Shown piece after piece: positions 1-16,200 of a stretch of DNA of 64,000 nucleotides (position 1 is the first letter of the stretch; each line of letters begins with the position of its first letter). Source of the stretch: Aspidiotus rigidus (taxonomy: Eukaryota; Arthropoda; Insecta; Hemiptera; Diaspididae); assembly GCA_035079385.1 (NCBI GenBank), contig JAVHKY010000053.1, positions 496,001-560,000 on the forward strand, given 5' to 3'. The notes beneath the pieces were generated by a model, which was given only the letters and a program-made list of their open reading frames with translations, made no database searches and had not been told where the DNA came from. The translations under genes were made by a program, and so were the position numbers.

Positions 1-1165
1 AGATTGTTTAATGGAAATCGGTAACGCCGTCCAAAATTATTTTCCGTAGCCTGTACCTACAGTACATGAAAATATCGACTTGAGATTTGAGTCGACCTTC
101 CAGAACAAATGTCAAGTTTCATTTCATCTTCAGGATAAAAGAAGTTATTGAGAATGAAATTCTGAACAAGGACAAATTATTCACAATCCTGCTGATTATG
201 TTTGTTCTGAAACGCCTATTCAGTCGATATTTTATCGTATCTAAATTGAATTGTTATTTCAAAGATTTCATCAATAATGGCCTATAATTTCCGTCTGGAA
301 AAGTTTCTTGTACTTTACAAATCCTTTACTTGTATTATTATTGATCTATTATAGCCGTCGATATCATAGTTTAAGTTGAGTCGTATTCTTCAAGATTCAC
401 CAAGCCTTATTTAAATGTAGTATTGATCGCGACTTATACTTTCTGCTCGTGAGAAATTCTCTGGTCCTATCTCGTTCCTATTTCGCCAATCTCGTCATAA
501 ATATTTTGGGAGGCCATACAAATGTTTTTTTTGATAAAGAAACTTGAAACCAACATTGAATCCGGACGCCAGAAAATGGGGTACTAAACATTTGTGACCT
601 ATTTTCAGACTTCGATGAATCAAAATTTACATTAACTAAAATTCAGAATTTATTGAATGGATCTGGCACGTACCTACATGAAAGTCAGACTCGAAATCAT
701 TCATTATTCTGAATCATATTGGCTGGAAATAATGATAGAAATCTCATCTATCCGGAGTCTTGGAGGGAAGATATGAAACTCAGGAAGTTCGTAAGTTATG
801 AACTTGTGGAGAATTCTTTTTTGGTAGTTTATTATTCTGGATCCGGGAATACGTTCGTCGTTATTCATTATTCACGTAAAAATGGCCCTGACCTCTGGGG
901 TTCGCACGTTGATACAGGAGAGAGAAAACTAACTGCTTTGACCCGTGTAGTATTATAAAAAGCGAAACTAACTCTACGGACTAACAAATTGGGTCAAATT
1001 CTATTATTGCTTCGGATTTTTTTGCAAAAATTGAAATCTATCATTCGTAAGTTCTTCTCAACAGCCATTTTCTCTAACAGAGAACGTAAACACATCATTG
1101 GTTACCCTCGTCCTTCCATTATTAGCCGCATTAGTGATTTTAATCCTAGTGAATATTTTCAACAG
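1..1165. other. No supported gene; expected 5' exons of galactosidase absent
   Basis: The exon at 1166 starts in the middle of a beta-galactosidase catalytic domain, so exons for roughly its first 185 residues should lie upstream. I see no convincing exon here. Two short look-alikes (YPESWREDMKL at about 750 and IHYSR at about 874) are in the wrong order for the family and have no supporting context. The 5' exons are either before the window or lost. Confidence 0.5.
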
Positions 1166-3235
1166 GTTGAAAACGAATACGGAAGCTATTACGAATGTAA
1201 TATGGAGCACAAAATTTGGCTACGTGACGAGATGAGAAGACACGTGCGCGATGCGGCTATTCTTTTTACCACGGACGGAGCTGCGAAATTCTTTCTCGAA
1301 TGCGGTGTCATACCCGAAGTGTACGCTACGGTCGATTTTGGAGCTTGTGAGCCAATGCTTAGTTCAATATGTGCTTTGTTATAAACTTCGATTATGTTAC
1401 CGTTTCATTTCTTGCATCGTGACAGCCTCAAATGTGACGAGCAGTTTCCTCGCAATGCGGAATTACACGCCTCATGGGCCTCTCGTCAACTCAGAATTTT
1501 ATCCAGGTTGGTTGAGTCACTGGGAAGAACCAATGGCTCGGGTGAATACGACGATCATTTTGACGGCAATGAAGCAAATGTTGGACATGAAGGCTAGTTT
1601 CAATTTCTACATGTTCTTTGGTGGTACCAACTTTGGTTTTACGAATGGTAAGTGCGAGAGTCTTTCTCGGATCTTATCTTAAAGTACGCGTAGAGTACCT
1701 ACAGTACGTAATTGATTCATCTTTTCTTTATTTTAGGAGCAAATACTGCGGATAAAGTGTACCAACCGCAATTAACGTCGTATGATTACGATGCACCTTT
1801 GACTGAAGCTGGCGACCCTACTCCGAAGTACTACGAAATTCGTGATCTTATATCTAAGGTGAGAAATGAATCAATTTATAAGCTGGTAGTCTCAAGTGTT
1901 TATGTAATTTCATTCTTTGTGGCTTATTTTATTTACGCAGTATTACGTATTACCGGACGTGCCGGTACCGAAACCAGCACCGAAAGGTGATTACGGAAAA
2001 GTTCGATTAAAGGCAGTTCTATCGATTTTCAATGAATCGCACATCGAAGAGAAAATCGTCCGAAAGTCTCTCCAACCAAAAACATTCGAAGAGATGAATA
2101 TAAAATACGGTTATATGCTGTATGAAACTACCATACCGAAAAATATTTCGGATCCGGCTGTACTTCATGTACCAGATTTGCGAGATAGAGCGATAGTCTA
2201 TGTCAATCATGTAAGTGTTACTAAAGAACGAGAATTTATGACCACATTCGGGAGGGGGCAAGACGGTTATTGGCCTCCGGGCGAAATCGATAAAATCCAA
2301 AAAATGTACAACCTCGTTTTACAAAAATATGGCTCCTGCTAATTCTATGGGAAACTTAAATCCAGCCCTGTAGGAAACTTATTTGGGGAAAACGTCAAAT
2401 CGCACTTCCTTCGGGAGCGAGGGTCGTTACCTACTTCCTGATTGGGTCTTTCTGTATTGAGTAAATTCAATTTTAATGGATGCTCACTATATCTAGGAAA
2501 TTTTTTTTCACATATATCGTTTATATTATTACGGTTACAGTCACCAGCTGGTATTCTCGATCGCGCGAAACTTATCTACGATATGCCTTTACTAGCGCCT
2601 CCTGGACATTCTTTAGCTCTATTGGTGGAAAACCAAGGTCGCGTAAATTTTGGCAGTTATTTAAAAGATGCTAAAGTAAGTTACATATTTACGAGAAAAA
2701 TCTTCGTTTCATGAAGTATTTTAACGTTTTAATAACTGTCATAGGGTTTACTTCAAGTGCCCTCACTTAATCAACTTCCCTTACTCCAATGGAAGATGAC
2801 GGGTCTGCCATTTGAAAATATTTCTTGGGTACATAAACTATCCGGTTCGACGAGCAGAATTGATCCCCCTGCCCTATATGTTGGTGAACTAGTCTTACCA
2901 GCGTCGGCGACACCGTTGGATACATATGTCGACCTCACTGGCTGGGGAAAGGTTGTACGACTTTTTCGCTTTTAGTTGGCCAGACCAAACCAAAGCAGTG
3001 TTTCATTTCTTCTGATTGTATATTTCAGGGGATAATTTTTGTCAATGATTTCAATCTCGGACGTTATTGGCCCTCGATAGGATCGCAAGTTACCTTGTAC
3101 GTACCCGGGTCCTGTTTGCGGCCCAATCCATATAAAAATAAGATAGTCGTATTCGAAACTGAATTCACTTCGTCAGATGAAGAGATTACGTTTACCGATA
3201 CACCGATTTTAGATCGAATACCACCTCCCACGTAA
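1166..3235 (+). CDS. GLB1-like: Beta-galactosidase (GLB1-like, glycoside hydrolase 35), 3' part
   Basis: Exons by GT-AG joins: 1166-1346, 1426-1647, 1737-1858, 1941-2210, 2541-2675, 2745-2951, 3029-3235; 447 codons plus TAA, in frame throughout. Family knowledge: the enzyme removes terminal beta-galactose from glycans, usually in the lysosome or as a secreted digestive enzyme. Visible: VENEYGSY contains the acid/base Glu, VNSEFYPGW contains the nucleophile Glu, followed by [17 protein letters not shown] and [14 protein letters not shown]. The C-terminal beta-sandwich motifs [24 protein letters not shown] and FNLGRYWPS match GLB1 order. Both catalytic residues are present, so no inactivation is evident in this part. 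The N-terminal half of the catalytic barrel and any signal peptide are not seen. The 330-base intron at 2211-2540 is longer than its neighbours (about 70-100 bases). An AATAAA follows at 3591. It could be one of several insect GLB1 paralogues, so orthology is not assigned. Confidence 0.9.
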
Positions 3236-3590
3236 ATAAGGAGTTTCTCGATGATCTCCAAACATAATCTTTTGTTCTTTTTGCCTTCTTTATTAATGCC
3301 CTAGAATTGTTTTCTTATTGATATTGTTTTTATATGGTTTATTATGAAGTATTCTTTTTTTCTCTCTTCGTTAGTAAGTATTTTGAATAGTCATTCTTTA
3401 TGTGATGTGAATTTTTAAGTCATTTATTGTTGATAAATTACTTTTTCAATTTTGTTTTTGATAGCTGCTTTCAAAATTTGTATTTGAAAACATGATTCAC
3501 ATATCCTTTCACGGAGTATGTTTCTACAATTGTACATCAACGTAGAACTGTTTGAGTAAGTTTGTTGATAAAAGTTCCATTTTCGAATGA

Positions 3591-3596
3591 AATAAA
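3591..3596 (+). promoter_or_regulatory. Candidate polyadenylation signal for the galactosidase gene
   Basis: A canonical AATAAA hexamer lies 356 bases after the TAA stop, on the gene strand, in T-rich 3' sequence. Confidence 0.45.
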
Positions 3597-4198
3597 AAAT
3601 CGTTTTGTTAACAGGAAACTTGATGTTGTTTTGTGGGAGGTTTTTTCAAAAAAAATCTGACGTCCTTTGATCTAATCTAACCTAATTTAAATTTCAACGA
3701 TCGTTCTGGTAAAAACGATCGCAGATAAGTAGGCAAAAGATTAGCGGAACGCCATTTTATACAGAATTTTTTGAGAATCATTTTTCCAGCTCACACACGT
3801 TGTTAAATCAGTGGTACAATTTTGAAATTTACAAATTCATTTCGAACACGAGACATAACTGAACGCATGAATATAAAGGTATTTATGATAACAACAGTCG
3901 CAAAAGGAAAAGCTCGTGATGCTTTCTGCGCAGAATTCAAAACACCAATTCCATTATCACTTTTTTCGAAAAACGATTGACACGTAATTCACAAACAATA
4001 ATCGGGTTTCGGACGTTCGTATTCTTCTGATAAAATTTAAATAGGCTTAGATTAATTCCCAAATTCGGCGATAAAGACGAAAACTGCGATATCCTCTTCA
4101 AGACGATAGGCCTAAATCTACGAGTATCATCGAATTGAGTCTTCAGGTTTCGGATTCTGTCAGTTGCGCAAAAAAACCTTTCATCGACTTCGATCACT
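3597..4198. other. Convergent intergenic spacer
   Basis: Spacer between the 3' ends of the galactosidase (+) and SRP54 (-) genes. It must contain the SRP54 3' UTR. No ORF or structured repeat stands out. Confidence 0.6.
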
Positions 4199-8323
<4,125 letters not shown>

Positions 8324-8845
8324 TTATAATTCATCCTTTGCTTTGGGTGGGAATTTTTTCAATACGGCAACGTATAAATTTCGAAAAGCGTAAACTGAGA
8401 CTGCGACGATGACGATGAAAGTAAGTAGGAAGACATGGCTGAGAAAATGTCCATTAATAAATGGGCTACCGCAGGATCGTTTTCTTTCCTCTTTGGATCT
8501 ATCAATTTCGTGAAGACTCCGAGCTAGTAATTCTTTCATTTTCGCTAGCTCACCTCTCAAATCATCGACGTTTAAGTCCTCACCTGAAATATAATTACAC
8601 CATTTACCAAACGCTATGTACCTTCATTACATCGTAATTAATTTACAAAAACTCTACACTAAAAGTTATAACCGAATCATTTACCTAGATAACATTTGTA
8701 AAGACGCTATGCCTTTAATAATAATTTATTTGATACGAACCGAAAGGTGAGAATAAATTTTATATAGGTACCAACTGTTTTCAAATCTTACATTGGTGAT
8801 TTTTTTGTATAATTATTCTGTATACTAACCTGGATCTTGATTCAT
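8324..8845 (-). CDS. Small tail-anchored membrane protein ending in KDEL
   Basis: Two exons, 8830-8845 (ATG plus 13 nt, donor CAG/GTTAG) and 8324-8583, give 91 aa in frame. The protein starts MNQDPGEDLNVDDLRGEL. Residues about 12-44 are charged and leucine-rich (ELAKMKELLARSLHEIDRSK), consistent with a short amphipathic or coiled helix. Residues about 55-80 form one strong membrane segment (VFLLTFIVIVAVSVYAF). Only a short basic tail, KKFPPKAKDEL, follows. The last four residues before TAA are exactly K-D-E-L, the classical ER retrieval signal, which would sit in the lumen if the protein is tail-anchored. I do not recognise the family. The 5' exon is very short, so the start is inferred from the only Met before a good donor. 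The gene is otherwise isolated, between SRP54 and the ABC transporter. Confidence 0.72.
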
Positions 8846-10256
8846 ATTCAGATTATTTCCGCGAGTCGAGTTCAACGTTTCTCAAGAAATTCAAATTACG
8901 AATGCAAAAAGTTTAGAAAAGTAGAACATTTGTCATTCTGCTCGAGATGAAAATTGATTTTCCCTGGGCAACGTCTTCTGTTCCCCGAACGCAGAATCCG
9001 TTCGCGCTCGAAAACGGAGACTAAACAGTGTTTCACTTTTACCGACTATAAATTCTCAATTTCTGTTTGACATCGACAAAACGTCCTTTTTTTTTAGCAA
9101 TGTATTTTTTTTTCAGGATATAAATTTTGTTTCAACTGGTGGCTTATGGAAAATTAAGTAATAAAAAAGAAAATTGTGAATACAAGCGATCTAGATTTGT
9201 TAAAATAGGCAGGTACCAAGAATTTAAAAATTTTATTCGCGATTTTCGAATCCACATTTAGTATACGGCAAAACACCGAGTACGGGTGTACCTATTTTGA
9301 TGTTTCGGAAATATCGAATTTCTAACATGAAGAAAAGAAAAATTAAGTTATTTAAGAGATGCTTACACGAAAAAATTACATCTATTTTTCTCTAAAAACA
9401 GACGGGAGAGAAAAGAGGGAAAGACAATGAGTAAATTTAATGTGTGAGTTTCATTTGCGTTGCATAGGCCCTGAATGCCGGCGGAAGAACTTTTTTTTTT
9501 TGTTAAAGAGGAAATTCGATGAGTGAAGCAAACAAATACTTTTTATCATCCTGCCTACTAACGAACGCGTAAAAAAATCATGGCAATTTAGAAGAGTCAG
9601 TTTTTCATAAAAGAGCAGCCGATGAGAATGTATTGAAATTATTTTACTGAAATGAAGCAGCTCTTTATAGAGTTACTGTCTTTTGAAGAACACCAAAATT
9701 TTTTCAAAATGAGATTTGCAGTGTTTTGAATTTTTCTAACTGTATACCGAGGAGTTCGCATGGATGTCAATCTTTTTCTAAACCTTTCGAGTAGCCCTGC
9801 GGTTGACGATCATATGTAGTTGGGAAAATTTGATTACCAGTGTGGGCTCTTCCTACTTCAATCTCAAATGCGCCACTGGTCTTATAGCGAGAGCTCTTAT
9901 TCTTTGAGGCTCCATATAATATCCATCCTTGCAATTGCATTATGGAATACTTACAACTTGTCAAAAAATTTTACTGTCGATACACGTAATTTTCCCAATT
10001 CCAGCTATATTCTAAAACCGCCTTGACTTCCTAATCTTTAGTTGTAACTTCTATGGAGTCGTTATTTTAGAAAGCCTCGCGAGAAAGTTGTCTTTAAAAC
10101 GAATTTTCAATCGTCTCCTCCTACTACTTAAGGGTAAAGATTGAGGAAACAAACAAAATATCTTTAGAAGTACATATATTCATTTCTCGTAATCTTTTAT
10201 TCAAAACATAGAGCGCAGTTTGTTTTTTGTCAAAATTATATCATTAAAATTATGTT
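8846..10256. other. Intergenic region, nothing recognised
   Basis: About 1.4 kb between the start of the KDEL protein gene and the 3' end of the ABC transporter. It holds T-runs and no ORF with family character. Confidence 0.5.
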
Positions 10257-13200
10257 TCAATTACTAACTAATGCGCTCGGTTTATATTTCAAAATACAAC
10301 CGATAATGACCGTAAATATAATTATCCATATCGCTGTCATACCGAAACCAGCCAACACAGTTTCATTTGTAGTGGAATAATCTCGCAACGAAATGCCTTG
10401 AGCGGCCGCCACTGCCCAAGTGTATGGAAGTATATTATTCACACAGCGCAAAATGGATTGCTGACCTTCGAAGGGCCATATCAGCCCTGAAATGTTGAAA
10501 GCATGAAAAATTGAAAGGACTCAAATGACGTCATCAAACTTGATCACAAAGTAAATTAAACAGGTAGGTAGGTATAAAATGTATACGGGCGTAGCTTTTT
10601 GCCTCAAATGCTAAGTGGAAAGTCTGTTTTCCCGGTAGTATCTCACCTGCACTGAATGCTATGAAGTAAAAGAATCCGTACTGTGATATCATCGTAACGG
10701 TAGGGTTGGCAGTCAGTACTGAGCATACAAGACCTAAAATTATAAATTAAAGCAGAAATTGTAGGCCTAATTAAATTTGTACAGTTTCAATATCACTACC
10801 GGCCCATTCCAAATCCAAACAATCCTATATTTCCAGAGATTCTGAAAAGGATCAAAAATATAATGATGAAATTCATACGAACGTACCGAATTGAATACCC
10901 TGTATTCCCATGCCAACCATTAATAAGACTAGAATAAATAAGCTGCCTTCTTGACTGTATCCCAAAACCAAATATACGAAGACGAACAATAGAAAAGTGC
11001 GGATAAGATGCAACATGATTTGGATGACGAAGACGCTGATCAAGAATTCGTACAATGAAAGACCTGGTATTAAGAAGAACAAGAAATATAGGTACCTACA
11101 CTCGCAGGTATTCATTGAAAATATGGCAACATCTTGAGAGAAGAACTACACCTACCTCCGGCTTTCATTCTGAAGATGGCACCAGCAATTTTCTCTTCTG
11201 TTCCAATCATTGCAGCGGCGGTAGATGCAAGGCACACACTAAGTCTGGAATACAGGAAAAGTCCCCATATTAATGTACAGGGTTTATTAAGCGAACTAGC
11301 TTTCCTTGCCCGCCTTCTATAGTAGGCTTTCTCTATACTAGACTCTACTAAATGAAATCGTGGGACGAATGATCTAATGAGTTTTTGAAAAATTTCGATC
11401 TTCGTCGCTACTTTGGGACCTGTATCCTCGATCAGCATTTTACTAGGCCCCAACATACAGTACCTTATCACTAGCTTATGGAATCTAAAGAAAATCTACA
11501 ACTCTCTTGAACCAAATGGTGTAAAATATTGCTCACATTATTAGTATACATGGGACAACAGAATTGGTAGCGGCACTGTTGTCGTCGTCTAGTGGACTGA
11601 ATAGAGGTTGAAACTGTAACGTAAATGAAAATACTAGCTTATAAGGACGATATCAGGAGACTTAATTTTGCCTCTCATGAAAATCAATTAACGTACAGAT
11701 ATACTTCCCGGATTATCGATGAGCTTTGGAGACACACCGCACTGCTCTAAGGCTATCCTATAATGAGTTTTCATGAATTCGAGTATCTCCTCTTTAACCA
11801 ATTTACCAACGTATCGACCTGCGGATAAAATAAAATCAACGATGGATCGTTTCATGATAAATTATGTCTGATTTGTTTTTAAAATATCGAAAAAAAATTA
11901 CTGGATAGATCCACCCAAGAATTAATTTTTACGCCTTCCCAGATCATCGTGGCGTCCGTTTCATTGTTTGTGAGGAATGAAGCTAACAATCGCGTATAGT
12001 TTCTTCTAAAGTGTAAAGCTGCCCAAATTTCATTTTTCTTTACGGCATGTACAACGGAGGTCTCGTCAGCATATTCTTTCTATGAATCATAACCCGTGTA
12101 CACCATACTGATATTAGATAAGGCAAAGGAGCCTTTTTGAATGTACACGACGTAGACTAAAAGATTTTGGTAGGCTGAGGGCCTGAGATTGCATAGGCCT
12201 GTTCGCGAATGAGGCGACTCAACAAGCTTGGACCAAGCTAGATAACTCAGCCCAGTTGAATCTGATGACGTCACGGGATGGACAAATCGTGACATCATCA
12301 GAGGAACTGTCGGTACAAGAACATTGTTCATGTGCCAGAAGCAAGCTAAGTTATCAAAGCTAAAAGCTCTATATAGTATACCGGTACGAGGAAAGAGGAC
12401 TTGGAACGACCTCAATCTTTGAGCTATTATGAGGTTATAGGGCGATCAGAAGGTAATTAGAGGAAGGTATGACATCATCAAGGATAACTTGGACATTTTT
12501 ATGATCCTGGAGAGATAGGCTTAGAGACCCCAACAATCTCTGATTCTTCTACCATCAGTCATCACTCGTAAATTTTGCTTTTCTTCATTCTTTGATAATT
12601 TCAAAACAGAAATGTGACCTGCGATGAGAAAAGGATGCTACCCATTGGCACTTGGCAGGAACACCATTTCTATCTGATTGGTAAAGGCATCCAATTTGAC
12701 AGAAATGGTGTTCCTGTCAATGGGTAACGAGTATCCTTTTTTCATCACAGGTCATAATTCATAAATGTTTCCTCGTGTAGATCTCGCGATCTGATTGGTC
12801 GCCGAGATACCCTAGCTCAGGGTTGCAAAAAAAAAAAAAAAACGTTTTTTTTAAAAAAAAACACGTTTAAAACAAAAAATTTGTATAAAACGTGTATAAC
12901 ATTCTCATAAGAGCCAATGTAAATTTCTCGATTTTTGCCGTTTTAAACATGTTTTAAACATCGTTTATTTAAAACATCGCAACCCTGCCCTAGCTCTAAT
13001 AGAACAGGTAGGCCTATTATATCACATGTGGTGATGCATGTGACTAATCTACATCCAAATCATTATAAACTCAATCTTTAGTAATTTTTCTCTCGACGTC
13101 GTCCTCTGAAAAATAGAGCGAACTGGTCTTAATATTATTATTTCTTTATACGAGCGCAAAAAAGGGCGATAAAGACGGTAAAAAACGGTGAGAATATACC

Positions 13201-16200
13201 CCTTTTATCTACGCCTTTTGGAGCTAACTTATAACTGCAGTCACTTTTCATATTTCTCAGGTCGGTTTCTATTGGTGGAAGAGATGGTTATGTTGCAGTA
13301 TTTTTATACTTACTACTTTGTATGTTCTATTTCGTAATAAATCCACGTAAAGACAGCTGAGGTATGAATTTTCATCAGCTACGATGCAGTTTGAATACGA
13401 AGTATAATTACAGTCACGAATTGAAATTTCATCGTTCACCAGTCCGATCTTCAATTTCTCCGGTTGTCCTCCAAAAGCGAGATGAAAATTGAAAACTTGT
13501 ATCAGAGGAGCCACCAAAACGGTCAATAAAAATCTATATCGCGAGATATCGTAAGAAGCCGATTCAATAGCAAAATATAGGCTAGTTGTATTAATTGATC
13601 GTGGAGGTGAAGAGGACAGCTGGTCTGATTTCCAGTTTACGTTAACTCGAATAATTTCGAAGAGCTTTTGATACGTTTCATAGTTTTTTTCTTGCTTGGA
13701 CGCTTTCTGCAAATTGTTTCCGGATATGACGTCTTTGGACAAGGGGAGACTTGGCTCCATCCTACACAGGCTAGTTTGATCAATTTGTCTTTCCACTACC
13801 GCAACAATTGGCCTTTGAAATGGAATAATCGAGAAAGTAGAGGATTGACCGAAATTGCCTAGTAGACCAGGGATGAAGCCAGGAAAAAACTCTTAGCTTG
13901 AAATGAGAGCGACCGAATTTTTTCTTGTGGTGATTGTTCAATATCCTCCTGCAAGTCTTCCCCTAAAATACCTCTTGATTCCGCGCAGAGCGTCGTCCAT
14001 AGAGAGGGTTTAGAGGGAGCAAAATTTGTTTTCTTTTTAATAATTTGCCTGAAAACGGGTTTTGATGAAAAATGTGAATACATAAAAAATATTCTATGTT
14101 CAATTTTCCACCAAAGAAATTTAGTAACTTTGCTCGTTATATGGCATTATAAGACCGCTAGAGCGTGCTGACATTTGAAGGATATATGGAAAAATTCAAG
14201 AGGTTAAAATGATCTGGAAAAACGGTCTTCTCTCAGTGATGCAAAAAACCCAATTTTACGGATCGTTTTATTTGGATATTCAGGTTTTTCTTCTGTACCT
14301 CTGTTTCGTGAATGCATTGAAAAATTTTAGAACGACACCAAGCTAAGTTGCAAAAAGTCGCGTGAGTGCAAGAAATAGATTTCAGTGATTGGCTGAAATT
14401 ATTGTCGCAACTGACGCTGAGATTAAATTTGTACCTAGTCTCTGAGATCTCCGTTTTAATGGATCTATGTATTGTCCTAATAGATCGTCAGCAACGCAAT
14501 TGAGGAAAGGTAGATCGCGAAATTTATTGATATCTTCGTCACCTGGTTATCAATTTTTCCATTTTTCCTTCGCCAGTAGCCATCCTCTTTCCAACCTTTT
14601 TTTTTCTTCATATTTTATATGTTTCACTCTTTTTAAATATTTTAAAAAGCGTTTAAATCATATTCCTTTAATACAAGAATTCAAACTCGGCTCCAGTCCT
14701 CACTACGGATTCCTATGACGGAATATTATTGCTTTCGCTTTTTTTTTTGTACATTTATACATAGGTAAGTAGGTATATAATTGTTTTTATTCCTTTTTTG
14801 TATTTTCTCTTCTTCGTTTTGTTTTTGTTTTGTTTTTTTTTTCTTGTTTTTCGTTATTTTTATATGTATTTTTTTGGTTGGATGTAATAAAAAAAAAAAA
14901 AATACCGAAAATGAAACAAATAATTTTTAGCACCAAAAAACCCGGGCTCCAATGATAAGTTGTGCGCCTGATATTTTGAATGGAAGGTTAGAATAATTAC
15001 ATGTGATAGTTTTTTCAAAAATAAAAAGGGTTTTACCCGCACAATTTTTTATTTATACAATCACAATTACCGACGTTTCGGCCGCATAACGACCATCTTC
15101 AAGGTATTTAAATTCAATTCATTTTTTCCGTTTTCCCTTCGAAGTAAGGCCCAGTAGCCATCCTCTTTCCGACCCTTTTTTTTTTTTTTTTTATGATTTA
15201 CTTTCTTTAAATTCTAAAGAGCGATTAAATCAATCTTTGTTAATACAAGAAATCAAACTCGGCTCCAGTCCTTACAACGGATTGCTATGTCGGAGTACTA
15301 TTGTTTTCACTTTTTTTTTTTTTTTTCATTTTACATTTATGCATGCGTGTAATTTTTTTCCCCCTATTCTGTTTTTTTGTTTTTTTTTCTTTTTTTTTTA
15401 TAATTTCTGTGTATGGTTGGATGTAATAAAAAAAAAAAAAAGGTACATAAAAAATGGTCGTTATGCGGCCGAAACGTCGGTAATTGAGATTGTATAAATA
15501 AAAAATTGTGCGGGTAAAGCCCTTTTTATTTTTGAAAAAACTATGATATATCCTTGCACGAAAAAATTTTGTATACTCATTTTACATGTGATAATTCAGG
15601 GAACTTAAACGTACAAGATTTCTATTCCCAATTCTACGATGCTTTTACTAACAAATTCTCCTATACTCCATCTTCTTCGACCTCCAGGAACCCTTTCCTC
15701 GGGTCTGGCGACACCTTATCTCTACCAAACTCCACGAAATTGGTCTCCGAGGCGACCTCCCAAATATCCTGAAAACTTTTCTTAACGACAGAACCTTTCT
15801 AGTGAGAATCCATTTTACATATCTTCCTCCCTTCTCTCAAATCAGAACGGAGTTTCTCGAGGCAAAGTTTTTGGTGTTTTACCATTAAAACGGATTCAGA
15901 TTTTCTTCTAAAACCTATTCAGTCATTTTCAAAGAAAGAAACCCTATCCCATATAGCCCTTTATTAATTTTACAAAACTTCGAAATTTCGTCACGTAACT
16001 ACGGCAAACTTCTCGGCTTACACTTTGATCAAAAACTTACCTAGACTCCCCACATTAAATCCCTCAAAACCAAATGTACACGCGCTTTAAACATTCTAAA
16101 TTCATATCCCACCCCGCAAATGCATATATGTGTATAACAGAAAATTACTCCGAATTATATACAAAAGCCTCATCCATTCAGAATTAGATAACGGTTCTCC

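Noticed and set aside
719..958. ORF with YPESWREDMKL and IHYSR, considered as galactosidase 5' exons
   Set aside because: In the family the IHYSR-like motif comes before the Trp-Asp/Arg segment, but here the order is reversed, and no splice pattern gives a family-like product.
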